A stretch of 64,000 bases of DNA from an uncultured Lachnospiraceae bacterium (GTDB lineage Bacteria; Bacillota; Clostridia; Lachnospirales; Lachnospiraceae), in contig CANQMR010000003.1 of NCBI GenBank assembly GCA_947625015.1, positions 1 to 64,000 of the forward strand, given 5' to 3'. The notes beneath the pieces are model-generated. The model saw only the letters and a list, made by a program, of their open reading frames with translations. It was not told where the DNA came from and did not search any database. Below are positions 7,524 through 15,554 of the stretch, in pieces (positions within the stretch are counted from its first letter, which is position 1; the number at the start of each line of letters is the position of its first letter). The position numbers and the translations under genes were made by a program.

Positions 7524-9824
7524 CTATTTCCCTAATAATTCATACATATCCTTTAATTCTACCGCGGTGTAATAATGGGTAATGATATCGCTGGCCCGGT
7601 ATCCTAACTTCGCCATATCGTTGGCCCCATTCTGGCTTAAGCCCACGCCATGGCCAAATCCGCCGCCTTTCAGAGTAATCCCATCTCCGGCCTCCACATA
7701 AAAATAGGCGCTTGGAAGCGACGTCCAGCCTTCCACAGTAGAACCATCCTGCTTGGTAATCGTTACATTTTCAGGGCTTAAAAGGGATCTGGCATTGGTC
7801 TGCCCTTTCACCAAAATAGTCTCTGCCGTCCCGGTTATTACCATCTCCTCAATGATTCCGCTGTCTCCCCTCTGCGTGACCTCAATATTCTCCACTTCTC
7901 CAATGCTGTTTATCTCTTTCTTAATATATTCTCCCTGGGCGTTCATGGCCAGCAGATTTTCCGGCATCGCCTGTATGCGCTCATACAGATGGGCATTGAT
8001 TGTCTCTGTCAGCTGCTCTTTCGTAAAGGTAACGCTCCACCGGAAAAAAGGCTCTCCTGCTTCAATAAAATCCGTTCCCAGATTTCCGTCTATAAAAGAA
8101 CGAAAGCTGTCCTCATTGGAAAGAGAGGCGATATCGTTTAATTCCGTTTCCATGGTGTCTAACAGATAGGGTTCCTGATTGCCGCCCCACACAGCGCTGT
8201 TATTGCTGGTGGTTCCGCAGGAGGTAGAGAAGAAAAATGCCTCGATCACCTGATTGTTATAACAGGGAACCACGCCGTAAGTATCATCTACCGCAAAAAC
8301 AGCCCTTTCATCCTCCGCCACATTATTATATACCTGACTGGAGACACTGTCGTCTAAATGAGCGCCGTAAGCCGCATAAGCATCGCTTTCCATCTGACGG
8401 CAGGCGTATGCCCTGGCGCAGATTGCCTGTGCCTTCAGCGCCTCCGGCTCATAGGATACCGGCATTTCGCTTGGAATCACGCCATATAAATATTCCTCTA
8501 CAGGCAGTTCATTTACAATAACCACTCCCTTATCATTTTTGGTAAGCTCTATGGTTCCCCGGTAAGCCGGTTTACCGCTCTGCCGGTCGATAGAGGAAAT
8601 GGTAATCCTGCCGCCTTCCGTTTTGGAAACAATCTTTGCACTGCCGCTCTTTAATTCTTCGCTTCCGGTACTAAACCGGAGCTTTTCCCCTGCCAGATAT
8701 TCCGTTACCGTATCCCCATAGCTGACCGTAAAATCCGTATCTGAAGTAACAGCCACTTCTTTATGATAATAGTCTGTATAACCGCTATTGCTAATCAGCA
8801 CCCTGATATTCTTGGCATAAATATCCTCTGTAATCAATGCTGCTTCCACAGAATTATCCTTAATATACAGAGATACCTTGTCATAACCGATTAAGGTTCC
8901 GGCGGAACGGGTGGCCTTAAACGCTCCATTTATCTTATATACATTAAAAGCGTCTGACAGGTATAACGGTTCCTCGTATCCATCCACTGTCACCGTCCCG
9001 TCAGAAACCGCATTTACCTTTGTTTCCACTAAAGCGCCGGTAAGGTCTGTAATTCCCGTAACGCCTTTATTGGTTATCTCAATATCACAAAGACATGCTC
9101 CCTGCGCCTCATCTATGCCCGCCTCTTTTGCTAAGGGGAATTTACGGCTTTGCCCGTCCACATAGGCGTATAACCATAACTCCTTCTCCTCTTTGGCTAC
9201 CTTGGCCGTATAGGCGTTGTGAATCGCAATCTCTTCCCCGCTCTCTCCCATACATAATATGATTTCATTATTGGAAAGATACAATCTTACGATTTTTCCA
9301 ATGTAGGCGCTGTCTAAGCCATAATCCTTCTCCATATAGTAATCCCCATTGCTGGTGCTGACCACTTCATAGACAATTCCGTCAATCTCCTTGTCATTGG
9401 CGCTGTCAATGTCATATATGTAAAAGCTCTGACAGCTTAACCTGTCTAACGCCAAAGTCTTAACCATGGAATCATATAAAGTCTCAAACTGTTTTCTCGT
9501 CATCGGAATGAAACCCGGAATATTTTTTAATGTTATGTCAACCTGTTCATAAGAAACCCCGGCTTTTTTGACAAGCTCCTTAGCCGCGCCAAAAGTAAAA
9601 GAAGAGCCCAGTTTATCTGTATACTGGTAATCACTGATGCCAAGGTAACTAATCAGGCGGTTAGCTTCAGGATTCGGCATAGTGCCCTCTCCCATTTTTT
9701 CATAGAACACTGTCTTAATCAATACGCCGCCAAGCACTCCCACAACCGCCAGAAAGAGTACCACTATGAGCCATACCGGCTTTTTCCTTTTCTTTTCTAT
9801 ATTTCTGTTCTTCTTTTTCATCAC
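7524..9824 (-). CDS. Membrane-anchored SpoIID/LytB-domain protein
   Basis: The 766-residue product has a lysine-rich N-terminus, one membrane helix (about residues 18-40) and a large extracellular part. The C-terminal half is a SpoIID domain: LPVEEYLYGVIPSEMP, the ALKAQAICARAYA segment, FFFSTSCGTTSNNSAVWG and GGGFGHGVGLSQNGA near the end. SpoIID in Bacillus is a lytic transglycosylase that helps engulfment of the forespore by trimming denuded peptidoglycan. This protein is about twice the usual SpoIID length; its first 400 residues look like additional beta-rich domains that are not recognised. It may act on the cell wall in vegetative cells rather than in sporulation. Confidence 0.85.
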   Translation of the reverse strand: MMKKKNRNIEKKRKKPVWLIVVLFLAVVGVLGGVLIKTVFYEKMGEGTMPNPEANRLISYLGISDYQYTDKLGSSFTFGAAKELVKKAGVSYEQVDITLKNIPGFIPMTRKQFETLYDSMVKTLALDRLSCQSFYIYDIDSANDKEIDGIVYEVVSTSNGDYYMEKDYGLDSAYIGKIVRLYLSNNEIILCMGESGEEIAIHNAYTAKVAKEEKELWLYAYVDGQSRKFPLAKEAGIDEAQGACLCDIEITNKGVTGITDLTGALVETKVNAVSDGTVTVDGYEEPLYLSDAFNVYKINGAFKATRSAGTLIGYDKVSLYIKDNSVEAALITEDIYAKNIRVLISNSGYTDYYHKEVAVTSDTDFTVSYGDTVTEYLAGEKLRFSTGSEELKSGSAKIVSKTEGGRITISSIDRQSGKPAYRGTIELTKNDKGVVIVNELPVEEYLYGVIPSEMPVSYEPEALKAQAICARAYACRQMESDAYAAYGAHLDDSVSSQVYNNVAEDERAVFAVDDTYGVVPCYNNQVIEAFFFSTSCGTTSNNSAVWGGNQEPYLLDTMETELNDIASLSNEDSFRSFIDGNLGTDFIEAGEPFFRWSVTFTKEQLTETINAHLYERIQAMPENLLAMNAQGEYIKKEINSIGEVENIEVTQRGDSGIIEEMVITGTAETILVKGQTNARSLLSPENVTITKQDGSTVEGWTSLPSAYFYVEAGDGITLKGGGFGHGVGLSQNGANDMAKLGYRASDIITHYYTAVELKDMYELLGK

Positions 9825-9844
9825 TGTCTCCTTATACTGATATC

Positions 9845-10192
9845 ATAAAGAAAGCAGCAATCAGACGAGAGCTTAAAGCCTACATGGTCCAATGCTGCTT
9901 TGTTCTTCTTTTGTAGATTATGTACAATTATCTTTGGTAACCTTATCTTATGTATCCCATCAATCCTTTGTACTTCTCTATTCTTAAGTAGAACAACCGG
10001 GAGTGCCGTTTCCTGTATTTTGAGTCCTAGCCAAGCTAGGTGGGATACCGCACATAAGATTCTGCCGTCCAGTCAATGCAGGCATGGCATCCGCCTATAA
10101 ATATAGGTTCCCCGTCAAAATAAATGTAGGTTCAAAATCACAGGAGTTGTCGCGCATCCCAGAAGTCTACTTTATTAACATTCCTTGAAGAT
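9845..10192 (-). ncRNA. Structured RNA, class not identified (possibly 6S-like)
   Basis: No credible reading frame exists here, but the minus strand holds a promoter, strong secondary structure and a terminator. A long stem joins 10060-10041 with 9959-9945: ATCTTATG and TATCCCA are matched on both sides with a short bulge. Next to it is a hairpin cctagc-cаa-gctagg type stem at 10026-10040, and a CCTATA/TATAGG hairpin lies at about 10107-10094. The 3' end closes with AAAGCAGCA/TGCTGCTTT (9901-9893 with 9859-9851). The size of about 350 nt exceeds usual 6S RNA. RNase P and tmRNA hallmarks (GAGGAAAGTCC, a tRNA-like 3' end) are absent. The class is open. Confidence 0.6.
9851..9901 (-). terminator. 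Terminator of the structured RNA
   Basis: The arms AAAGCAGCA and TGCTGCTTT are separated by 33 nt that hold a small inner GCTTTAAGC hairpin. The stem is followed by TTTCTTTATG, a weak T-tract, so termination may be partial. Confidence 0.55.
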
Positions 10193-10198
10193 AAATAA

Positions 10199-10227
10199 AT
10201 TATACAATAAACGATCAAAAAATACAA
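10199..10227 (-). promoter_or_regulatory. Promoter of the structured RNA
   Basis: On the minus strand TTGTAT and TATAAT (10204-10199) are separated by 17 nt, giving a predicted start near 10192. The next 300 bases contain no gene, so this promoter most likely serves the RNA. Confidence 0.65.
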
Positions 10228-10337
10228 GAAAATAATACAAAAAAAATCAAGAAACAGGCTTGAAATTTAATATCGCATACAGTATCATAAAAACACTGAA
10301 CAAATAACCTGTAAACAAAGGCTCAAAGGAGAACTCT

Positions 10338-11606
10338 ATGTCCCAGAAAAATGTGATTGTCGCCCAATCGGGCGGCCCAACTGCCGCTATTAATGCCTCG
10401 CTTGCCGGCGTTATTGATGCCGTTACCAAAAGCGAGGTCTATGACACCGTATACGGTTCCCTAAACGGAATCCTCGGCATATTAGACGACCATATCCTGA
10501 ATTTAAGCAGACAGGCGGCTGACATCCCGGATTTCATCCACACCCTGAAATTCAGTCCTGCCATGTATCTTGGCTCCTGCCGGTACAAGCTGGCCGACTA
10601 TGAGGATGATGATTCTACCTTTGCATTTATATTCCACCAATTTAAAAAATATAACATCAAGGCCTTTTTCTATATTGGCGGCAACGACTCCATGGATACA
10701 GTCTCTAAGTTAAGCCGGTACGGGGAACAGATTGGCAGCGATATCCGCATTATCGGAATCCCTAAGACCATTGACAATGACCTGCTGGTAACCGACCATA
10801 CTCCCGGTTACGGTTCCGCGGCGAAATATGTGGCTTCGTCTATCTTAGAGATTGCCCACGACACCTATATATACAGCGTGAAAAGCGTCACGATTGTGGA
10901 GATTATGGGACGGGACGCCGGATGGCTTACTGCCGCCTCCGCTCTTGCCAGGAACAGCTACAGCGGCGCACCCCATTTAATCTATTTCCCGGAAATCCCC
11001 TTTGACAAGGAGCAGTTCATTGAAGATGTAAAAGCGCAGCTTAAACTGCATAACAATGTAATCGTAGCCGTTTCCGAGGGCATCCGGGACAAGGACGGTA
11101 ACTATTTCAGCGCCGCCAAACCCACCAGCGACCAGTTTGGACACGCCCAGCTAAGCGGGACTGGAAAATGTCTGGAATACTTTATCAAAGAAGCCATTCC
11201 TGTCAAGGTGCGCTCCATTGAGTTAAATGTGTTACAGCGGTGCGCCGCCCACATTTCCTCCCTGACGGATATTGAGGAGGCTTTTGCCCTTGGCGGAGAA
11301 GCCGTCAACAGCGCTTTGCGGGGAGAGACCAAATGCATGATGATTCTCAACAGAGTATCGAACGCCCCTTATAAAGTAGAGATACAGACAGCGGACATTA
11401 CCGGCATTGCCAATGCCGCCAAGGCCATTCCAAGACAGTGGATCAGCCGGTCCGGCAATGATATTACCCCGGAATTATATGATTATCTGGCTCCTCTTAT
11501 TGTGGGCGAACCGGATATCACCTATAAAAACGGCCTACCGGCATATCTTCCGGTAGACCATCTGAATCCTTTGATTAGCGTTCCCATTTATCGCAAAGAC
11601 TGTTAA
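10338..11606 (+). CDS. 6-phosphofructokinase, pyrophosphate-type signature
   Basis: The enzyme phosphorylates fructose 6-phosphate in glycolysis. The 422-residue product has the PFK nucleotide fold (VIVAQSGGPTAAINAS at the start), GGNDSMDT at residues 114-121, PKTIDND at 142-148 and MGRDAGW at 190-196. Aspartate in GGND and lysine in PKTIDND are the residues that mark pyrophosphate-dependent enzymes in this family; ATP-dependent ones have Gly at both places. AAAGGAG stands 8 nt before the ATG. It is the only glycolytic gene here and is transcribed against its neighbours; its 3' end overlaps the convergent metallo-hydrolase gene by 32 bp. Donor preference is inferred from these two residues only. 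Confidence 0.92.
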   Translation: MSQKNVIVAQSGGPTAAINASLAGVIDAVTKSEVYDTVYGSLNGILGILDDHILNLSRQAADIPDFIHTLKFSPAMYLGSCRYKLADYEDDDSTFAFIFHQFKKYNIKAFFYIGGNDSMDTVSKLSRYGEQIGSDIRIIGIPKTIDNDLLVTDHTPGYGSAAKYVASSILEIAHDTYIYSVKSVTIVEIMGRDAGWLTAASALARNSYSGAPHLIYFPEIPFDKEQFIEDVKAQLKLHNNVIVAVSEGIRDKDGNYFSAAKPTSDQFGHAQLSGTGKCLEYFIKEAIPVKVRSIELNVLQRCAAHISSLTDIEEAFALGGEAVNSALRGETKCMMILNRVSNAPYKVEIQTADITGIANAAKAIPRQWISRSGNDITPELYDYLAPLIVGEPDITYKNGLPAYLPVDHLNPLISVPIYRKDC

Positions 11607-13170
11607 TCTGATTGGTAAAGCGGACCAAATCCTTATTAGAACCGCCCTTGTTATGGGCGATAACCGATAACAGGCGGTTACCCGCTGCAACCAGCCGGTC
11701 AAAGATTGCCTGGGCGCGGAACGCTTTCTGGCTGATCTTCACCTTCTTCGTGGCAACGCCCTGGAAGATTAACTCATCTGCGGCTAAGTCAAACTCTGCG
11801 CCGGAAAACGGCGCAATGGCCTCATAGCCTTCATCCTGAATCATTTTCTTAAAATGCTCACAGACTAAATCCTCACCATGCACCACAAATACCTTGGGTT
11901 TGGGCTCAAAGGAATGAAGCCATTTTAACAATCCGGCCTGATCGGCGTGACCGCTGATACCGTCTAATTTCTCAATTCTTGCCCGGACCTCAATTGATTC
12001 CCCAAACAGCTTGACGCTGGGGGCTCCCTCTAAAATGCTCCGCCCTAAAGTACCATGGGCCTGATAACCCACAAACAAAATGGTACACTCCTTACGCCAC
12101 AGATTATGCTTTAAATGGTGGCGGATACGCCCGGCCTCGCACATACCGGAAGCGGAAATAATTACCTTGGGCTTTAAATCAAAATTAATCGCCTTGGAAT
12201 CGTCACTGGTAACAGAGGTCTTAAGTCCCGGAAACGCAATGGGGTTAATGCCCTGATGAATCAGTTCCATCGCCTCCTCGTCAAAGCAGCTCTCCACATT
12301 TTTATTGAATATATTGGTTGCCTCTATCGCCAGCGGGCTGTCCACATACACCTCAAAATCGCTGTATTCCGGCAGAAGGTTATCATATTTAATCTTCCGG
12401 ATAAAATACAAAAGCTCCTGGGTTCTGCCGACGGCAAAGGAAGGAATCACGACATTGCCGCCCTTGTCGAACGTCTCTTTGATAATCCGGCTAAGCTCCT
12501 TCACATAATCCGGGGTTCCCCCATGCTCTCTGTCTCCATAGGTGGATTCCATTACCACATAATCGGCTTCCTTTAAATACTGCGGGTCCTTGATAATCGG
12601 CTGATTGATATTGCCGATGTCCCCGGAAAATACAATCTTTTTGGAAACGTCCTCTTCCTTAAGCCACACCTCAATGCTGGCGGAGCCTAAGAGATGGCCT
12701 ACATCCGAAAAACGAATCTGAATCCCTTCCGCCAAATCAATGGTCTCCTCATACTGGCAGGGTACAAAATGCTCTAATACCCCCACCGCATCATCCATGG
12801 TGTAAAGCGGAACAAATTCCTCTTCTCCGGCTCTCTTCGCCTTCCGGTTCCGCCACTCCGCCTCAAACTCCTGAATATGGGCACTGTCACGCAGCATAAT
12901 CTGGCACAGATCCGTCGTGGCCTTGGTGGTATATACCTGTCCCCGGAATCCCTTGGCATACATTAACGGCAGAAGGCCGGAATGGTCAATGTGGGCATGG
13001 GTCAGCAATATGTAATCCACATCCGACGGTTTCATGGGAAGCTCCTGATTCTCATACACATCCTGCCCCTGCTCCATGCCGCAGTCCACTAAGATGTTCT
13101 TGCCGCAGGCTTCTATGCAGTGACAGCTTCCTGTCACCTCGTGGTCTGCTCCAATAAAGATAAGTTTCAT
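11575..13170 (-). CDS. Beta-CASP metallo-beta-lactamase-fold RNA nuclease-like protein
   Basis: The 531-residue product has the metallo-beta-lactamase motif LTHAHIDHSGLLP, the metal-binding SGDIGN segment, then the beta-CASP insert with SASGMCEAGRIRHHLKH and a C-terminal VHGE. This matches the Ysh1/CPSF73-like group of mRNA 3'-end processing nucleases found in bacteria and archaea, usually annotated as RNA exonucleases of the MBL fold. An ATG at 13170 with AAAGGGG 8 nt upstream is preferred; a GTG at 13179 also exists. Its last 32 bp overlap the end of the convergent pfk gene, so both messages would be antisense to each other there. Confidence 0.88.
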   Translation of the reverse strand: MKLIFIGADHEVTGSCHCIEACGKNILVDCGMEQGQDVYENQELPMKPSDVDYILLTHAHIDHSGLLPLMYAKGFRGQVYTTKATTDLCQIMLRDSAHIQEFEAEWRNRKAKRAGEEEFVPLYTMDDAVGVLEHFVPCQYEETIDLAEGIQIRFSDVGHLLGSASIEVWLKEEDVSKKIVFSGDIGNINQPIIKDPQYLKEADYVVMESTYGDREHGGTPDYVKELSRIIKETFDKGGNVVIPSFAVGRTQELLYFIRKIKYDNLLPEYSDFEVYVDSPLAIEATNIFNKNVESCFDEEAMELIHQGINPIAFPGLKTSVTSDDSKAINFDLKPKVIISASGMCEAGRIRHHLKHNLWRKECTILFVGYQAHGTLGRSILEGAPSVKLFGESIEVRARIEKLDGISGHADQAGLLKWLHSFEPKPKVFVVHGEDLVCEHFKKMIQDEGYEAIAPFSGAEFDLAADELIFQGVATKKVKISQKAFRAQAIFDRLVAAGNRLLSVIAHNKGGSNKDLVRFTNQINSLCDKWER

Positions 13171-13235
13171 TTCCAACACCCCTTTGCATTATGTTTTAGG
13201 TAATTTTATGCATATATGGAAAGCAAGGCTTTCCA

Positions 13236-14903
13236 TTAAATTCTTCGAATCAAATGAAGTTTTCTGGCGGCCCGCACCAGAAGGGTTCCCTTCGGGAAAG
13301 CCGACAGTTGTTCCTCCGTATAGCCGCCAAGTTTTATCATGGCCGCAAAATAAGCCAGCGCGCCAACACCTACCGAAAGCAAAACAGCTATGCCATTGGC
13401 GGCTCTTGGCCCGGTGATTAACTGAAATACTCTATACAAACCCTGATATGCCGCAAAAGCTATTATTCCCATAATCAATGCCGAACCCAAAGGCACAAAC
13501 GCCACCGTCTTCCAGTCTATGCGATAACCCGTATATTTCCTGACAGCATACTGGTTAAAAAATACCACAATACACGCATAAAAGGCAGTGGCAAAAATCA
13601 GGGAATACACGCCTAACCCTGTAAACCGTACCATCGGAACCAACAAAAACAGGTGAATCACTAACGCGGCTGCGGCGCTGACCATGGGCACATTTACTTT
13701 GCCAATGCCCTGCAAAACGCCGTTGGTGACACTGGAAATTCCGTATAAAACAATGGAAAAGCCGCCTAAGACCAGAAGCGTTGCCACAATGTCCGTCTGT
13801 TCACCGGAAAGCCGCCAATACAAAAGCCGGATAATGGGTTTGGAAAGTACCGCCAAGCCTATGGCGCAAGGCGCGCACAGCACCATGGAAAGTTCCATGG
13901 ACTGTCCAATCTTCCGGTTACACTCCTGCCGGTTATTCGTGGAAAACGCCGCCGATACATTGGGAATCACAGCAGACGCCACCGCTGCCGCCATGGCAAT
14001 GGGTATATTGGCTAACACCAGATAATAACGGTTATACAGCGCATACTGAGCGGCATATTCCGCCTGGGCAAATCCCAGCCGGTTCATCAGCCAGTAAAAA
14101 ATCTTCATATCCAGGGTTACATTCACATTGTAAATAAAAGAACTCAATATAATGGGCGTGGCAATCGCAAAAAGAAGCCTGAAAACCTCCTTGTAGGACA
14201 GCAGCTTACTGACTGTATCCGCCTGCACCTTTGCCTCTAACTCCCGCCTGTCACGAAGGTAAAGCACGACCATATAGATCAGTCCCGCTAACACTGCTAC
14301 GCCTGTGCCAACAGTTCCTCCCGCCGCGCCATACTCCGCCACCCGGTCCCCCCGGCCGAAAGATGCGGCCAGATGAATGAACAAAATCGCCATTCCGATA
14401 CTGAATATGGCATTAAAAATCTGTTCCACAATCTGGGATATGGAGGTGGGCACCATGTTCCCATAGGCCTGGTAATATCCCCGGTATACGCTCAAAAAAC
14501 CGGACAGAAAAATCGTTGGCGCTAGAATCCTTAACGACAGCACCGCATTGCTCGTCTCCTTCACCAGCACCGGCGCAAATACATAGGTAAACAAAGCCGC
14601 CAGACCGCCCACCACTAACACATAGAGCATAGATCCCTTAAAAATCCGTTTGACATTCCGGTATTCTCCCCGCTCAATCCGTTCTACCATAATCTTAGAA
14701 ACCGCCGCAGGAATACTGAACGTCGTAATCAGCAGGACCAGCGCATAAATCGTCTGCGCCGTTCCGTAATATCCATTCCCCTCCGGACTTAGAATATTCA
14801 CAAAAGGGATATTATATAACATGCCGATTAGCTTGGATATAATGCTGGCTGCCGCCAATATGACGGCCTGCATGGCAAAATTTTTTGATAATTTCTTACC
14901 CAT
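13236..14903 (-). CDS. SpoVB/MurJ-like polysaccharide flippase
   Basis: The 555-residue polytopic protein (about 14 helices) belongs to the MOP exporter superfamily; the sequence VILAAASIISKLIGMLYNIP near the N-terminus and the SVYRGYYQAYGNMVPTSISQ segment are typical of SpoVB-type members. These flip lipid-linked precursors; SpoVB acts in spore cortex formation, and paralogues take part in wall or exopolysaccharide export. The ATG is preceded by a weak ribosome site. Upstream is a 650-bp gene-poor stretch, downstream a 65-nt gap to the metallo-hydrolase. Substrate cannot be told from sequence. Confidence 0.88.
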   Translation of the reverse strand: MGKKLSKNFAMQAVILAAASIISKLIGMLYNIPFVNILSPEGNGYYGTAQTIYALVLLITTFSIPAAVSKIMVERIERGEYRNVKRIFKGSMLYVLVVGGLAALFTYVFAPVLVKETSNAVLSLRILAPTIFLSGFLSVYRGYYQAYGNMVPTSISQIVEQIFNAIFSIGMAILFIHLAASFGRGDRVAEYGAAGGTVGTGVAVLAGLIYMVVLYLRDRRELEAKVQADTVSKLLSYKEVFRLLFAIATPIILSSFIYNVNVTLDMKIFYWLMNRLGFAQAEYAAQYALYNRYYLVLANIPIAMAAAVASAVIPNVSAAFSTNNRQECNRKIGQSMELSMVLCAPCAIGLAVLSKPIIRLLYWRLSGEQTDIVATLLVLGGFSIVLYGISSVTNGVLQGIGKVNVPMVSAAAALVIHLFLLVPMVRFTGLGVYSLIFATAFYACIVVFFNQYAVRKYTGYRIDWKTVAFVPLGSALIMGIIAFAAYQGLYRVFQLITGPRAANGIAVLLSVGVGALAYFAAMIKLGGYTEEQLSAFPKGTLLVRAARKLHLIRRI

Positions 14904-14950
14904 CTTAAAGTCCTGTCAATCTCATTGATACCTTTCATATATTATAAATT

Positions 14951-15120
14951 CGTCTGCTGGCAGACGATTTGTCATTCGACATCTTTTTTACTAAGTCGTG
15001 CCTCCCTCGTGAACTCTTCGTGTTCCCTCGGTCGCGGGCTTGCGCCCTATGTCGATGTCGTCTGCCAAATCTGTCTGCCAGCAGACGATTTGTCATTCGA
15101 CATCTCCGCACGACTTATTG
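14951..15120. repeat. Multi-palindromic element upstream of the flippase gene
   Basis: A 33-base sequence beginning GTCTGC and ending GACATCT occurs twice, at 14952-14984 and 15073-15105, differing only at two central bases. Each copy starts with its own palindrome (GTCTGC-TG-GCAGAC and GTCTGC-CA-GCAGAC), and the two palindromes are exact reverse complements. A further arm at 15049-15066 complements 14959-14982, and taagtcgtgc (14992-15001) pairs with gcacgactta (15108-15117). The structure resembles a small palindromic repeat or MITE. No ORF or transposase is associated. Confidence 0.65.
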
Positions 15121-15189
15121 CTTTCGCGAATATTATACCACAAGCTGGTATTGATTAAAAGCGGAACCCGAAAAAAGCAGAAACAACAA

Positions 15190-15332
15190 AATTTCAACTC
15201 TACCTTAATTTGTCAAAAACCCTTTCCTTGCTTTAAGAAAAGGTAGTTGGAGAAAGGAGTTGAACTTTATAAAATATAGTGAAAGAGAAGTCTCAAATTT
15301 CTTTTAACACATAATCAACTCAACTTTCTCCA
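15190..15332. repeat. Two nested inverted-repeat pairs
   Basis: CTACCTT near 15200 pairs with aaggtag at 15240-15246, and ggagaaaggagttga (15249-15263) pairs with tcaactcaactttctcc (15315-15331) with a two-base bulge. The stretch is AT-rich and has no convincing gene. It belongs to the same accessory patch as the duplicated terminators and the mini-ORF. Confidence 0.45.
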
Positions 15333-15368
15333 AAAATAAAGAGTAGCTGTTACGCTACCCTTTACTAA
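15330..15368 (-). terminator. Terminator-like hairpin, copy 1
   Basis: On the minus strand AAAGGGTAGC pairs with GCTACTCTTT and is followed by ATTTTTGG. It is a near-copy of the hairpin at 15515-15554, which directly follows the CAP-domain gene. Confidence 0.6.
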
Positions 15369-15426
15369 AAAGCCAGCACTTAATTGGCAAAATTCTTAAT
15401 CTTGTTGACTAAGAAAGAGGATAACT

Positions 15427-15480
15427 ATGTTAATTTACTTTGTACATGACTTACTGTGGTTATTCATTGCACTGTTTTAA
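15427..15480 (+). CDS. Possible 17-residue hydrophobic peptide
   Basis: A short frame encodes MLIYFVHDLLWLFIALF. AGAGG stands 6 nt before the ATG. The peptide is almost entirely hydrophobic with one His-Asp pair, as in small membrane toxins of type I systems or leader-like peptides. It is bracketed by an inverted repeat (gccagcacttaattggca at 15372-15389 against tgccaatagtgcctagc at 15481-15497) and followed by a GGGG-aacca-CCCC hairpin with a flanking A/T-run at 15499-15521. Expression is unproven; a 17-codon frame can arise by chance. Confidence 0.35.
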   Translation: MLIYFVHDLLWLFIALF

Positions 15481-15498
15481 CTGCCAATAGTGCCTAGC

Positions 15499-15521
15499 TT
15501 TTTGGGGAACCACCCCAAAAA
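15499..15521. terminator. Hairpin tttttgggg/ccccaaaaa
   Basis: A perfect 9-bp stem with a 5-nt loop and T/A runs on both flanks could stop transcription from either strand. It directly follows the mini-ORF on the plus strand and lies just beyond the CAP gene terminator on the minus strand. Confidence 0.55.
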
Positions 15522-15554
15522 TAAAGAGTAGCTGTTACACTACTCTTTACTAAC
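15515..15554 (-). terminator. Terminator of the CAP-domain gene, copy 2
   Basis: On the minus strand AAAGAGTAG pairs perfectly with CTACTCTTT, followed by ATTTTTGGGG. The hairpin begins at the stop codon of the CAP-domain gene. A nearly identical 39-base copy lies 185 bp further on. Confidence 0.8.

Noticed and set aside
10247-10429. Minus-strand 60-codon frame over the pfk start
   Set aside because: It is antisense to the clearly coding pfk N-terminus and lacks a ribosome site.
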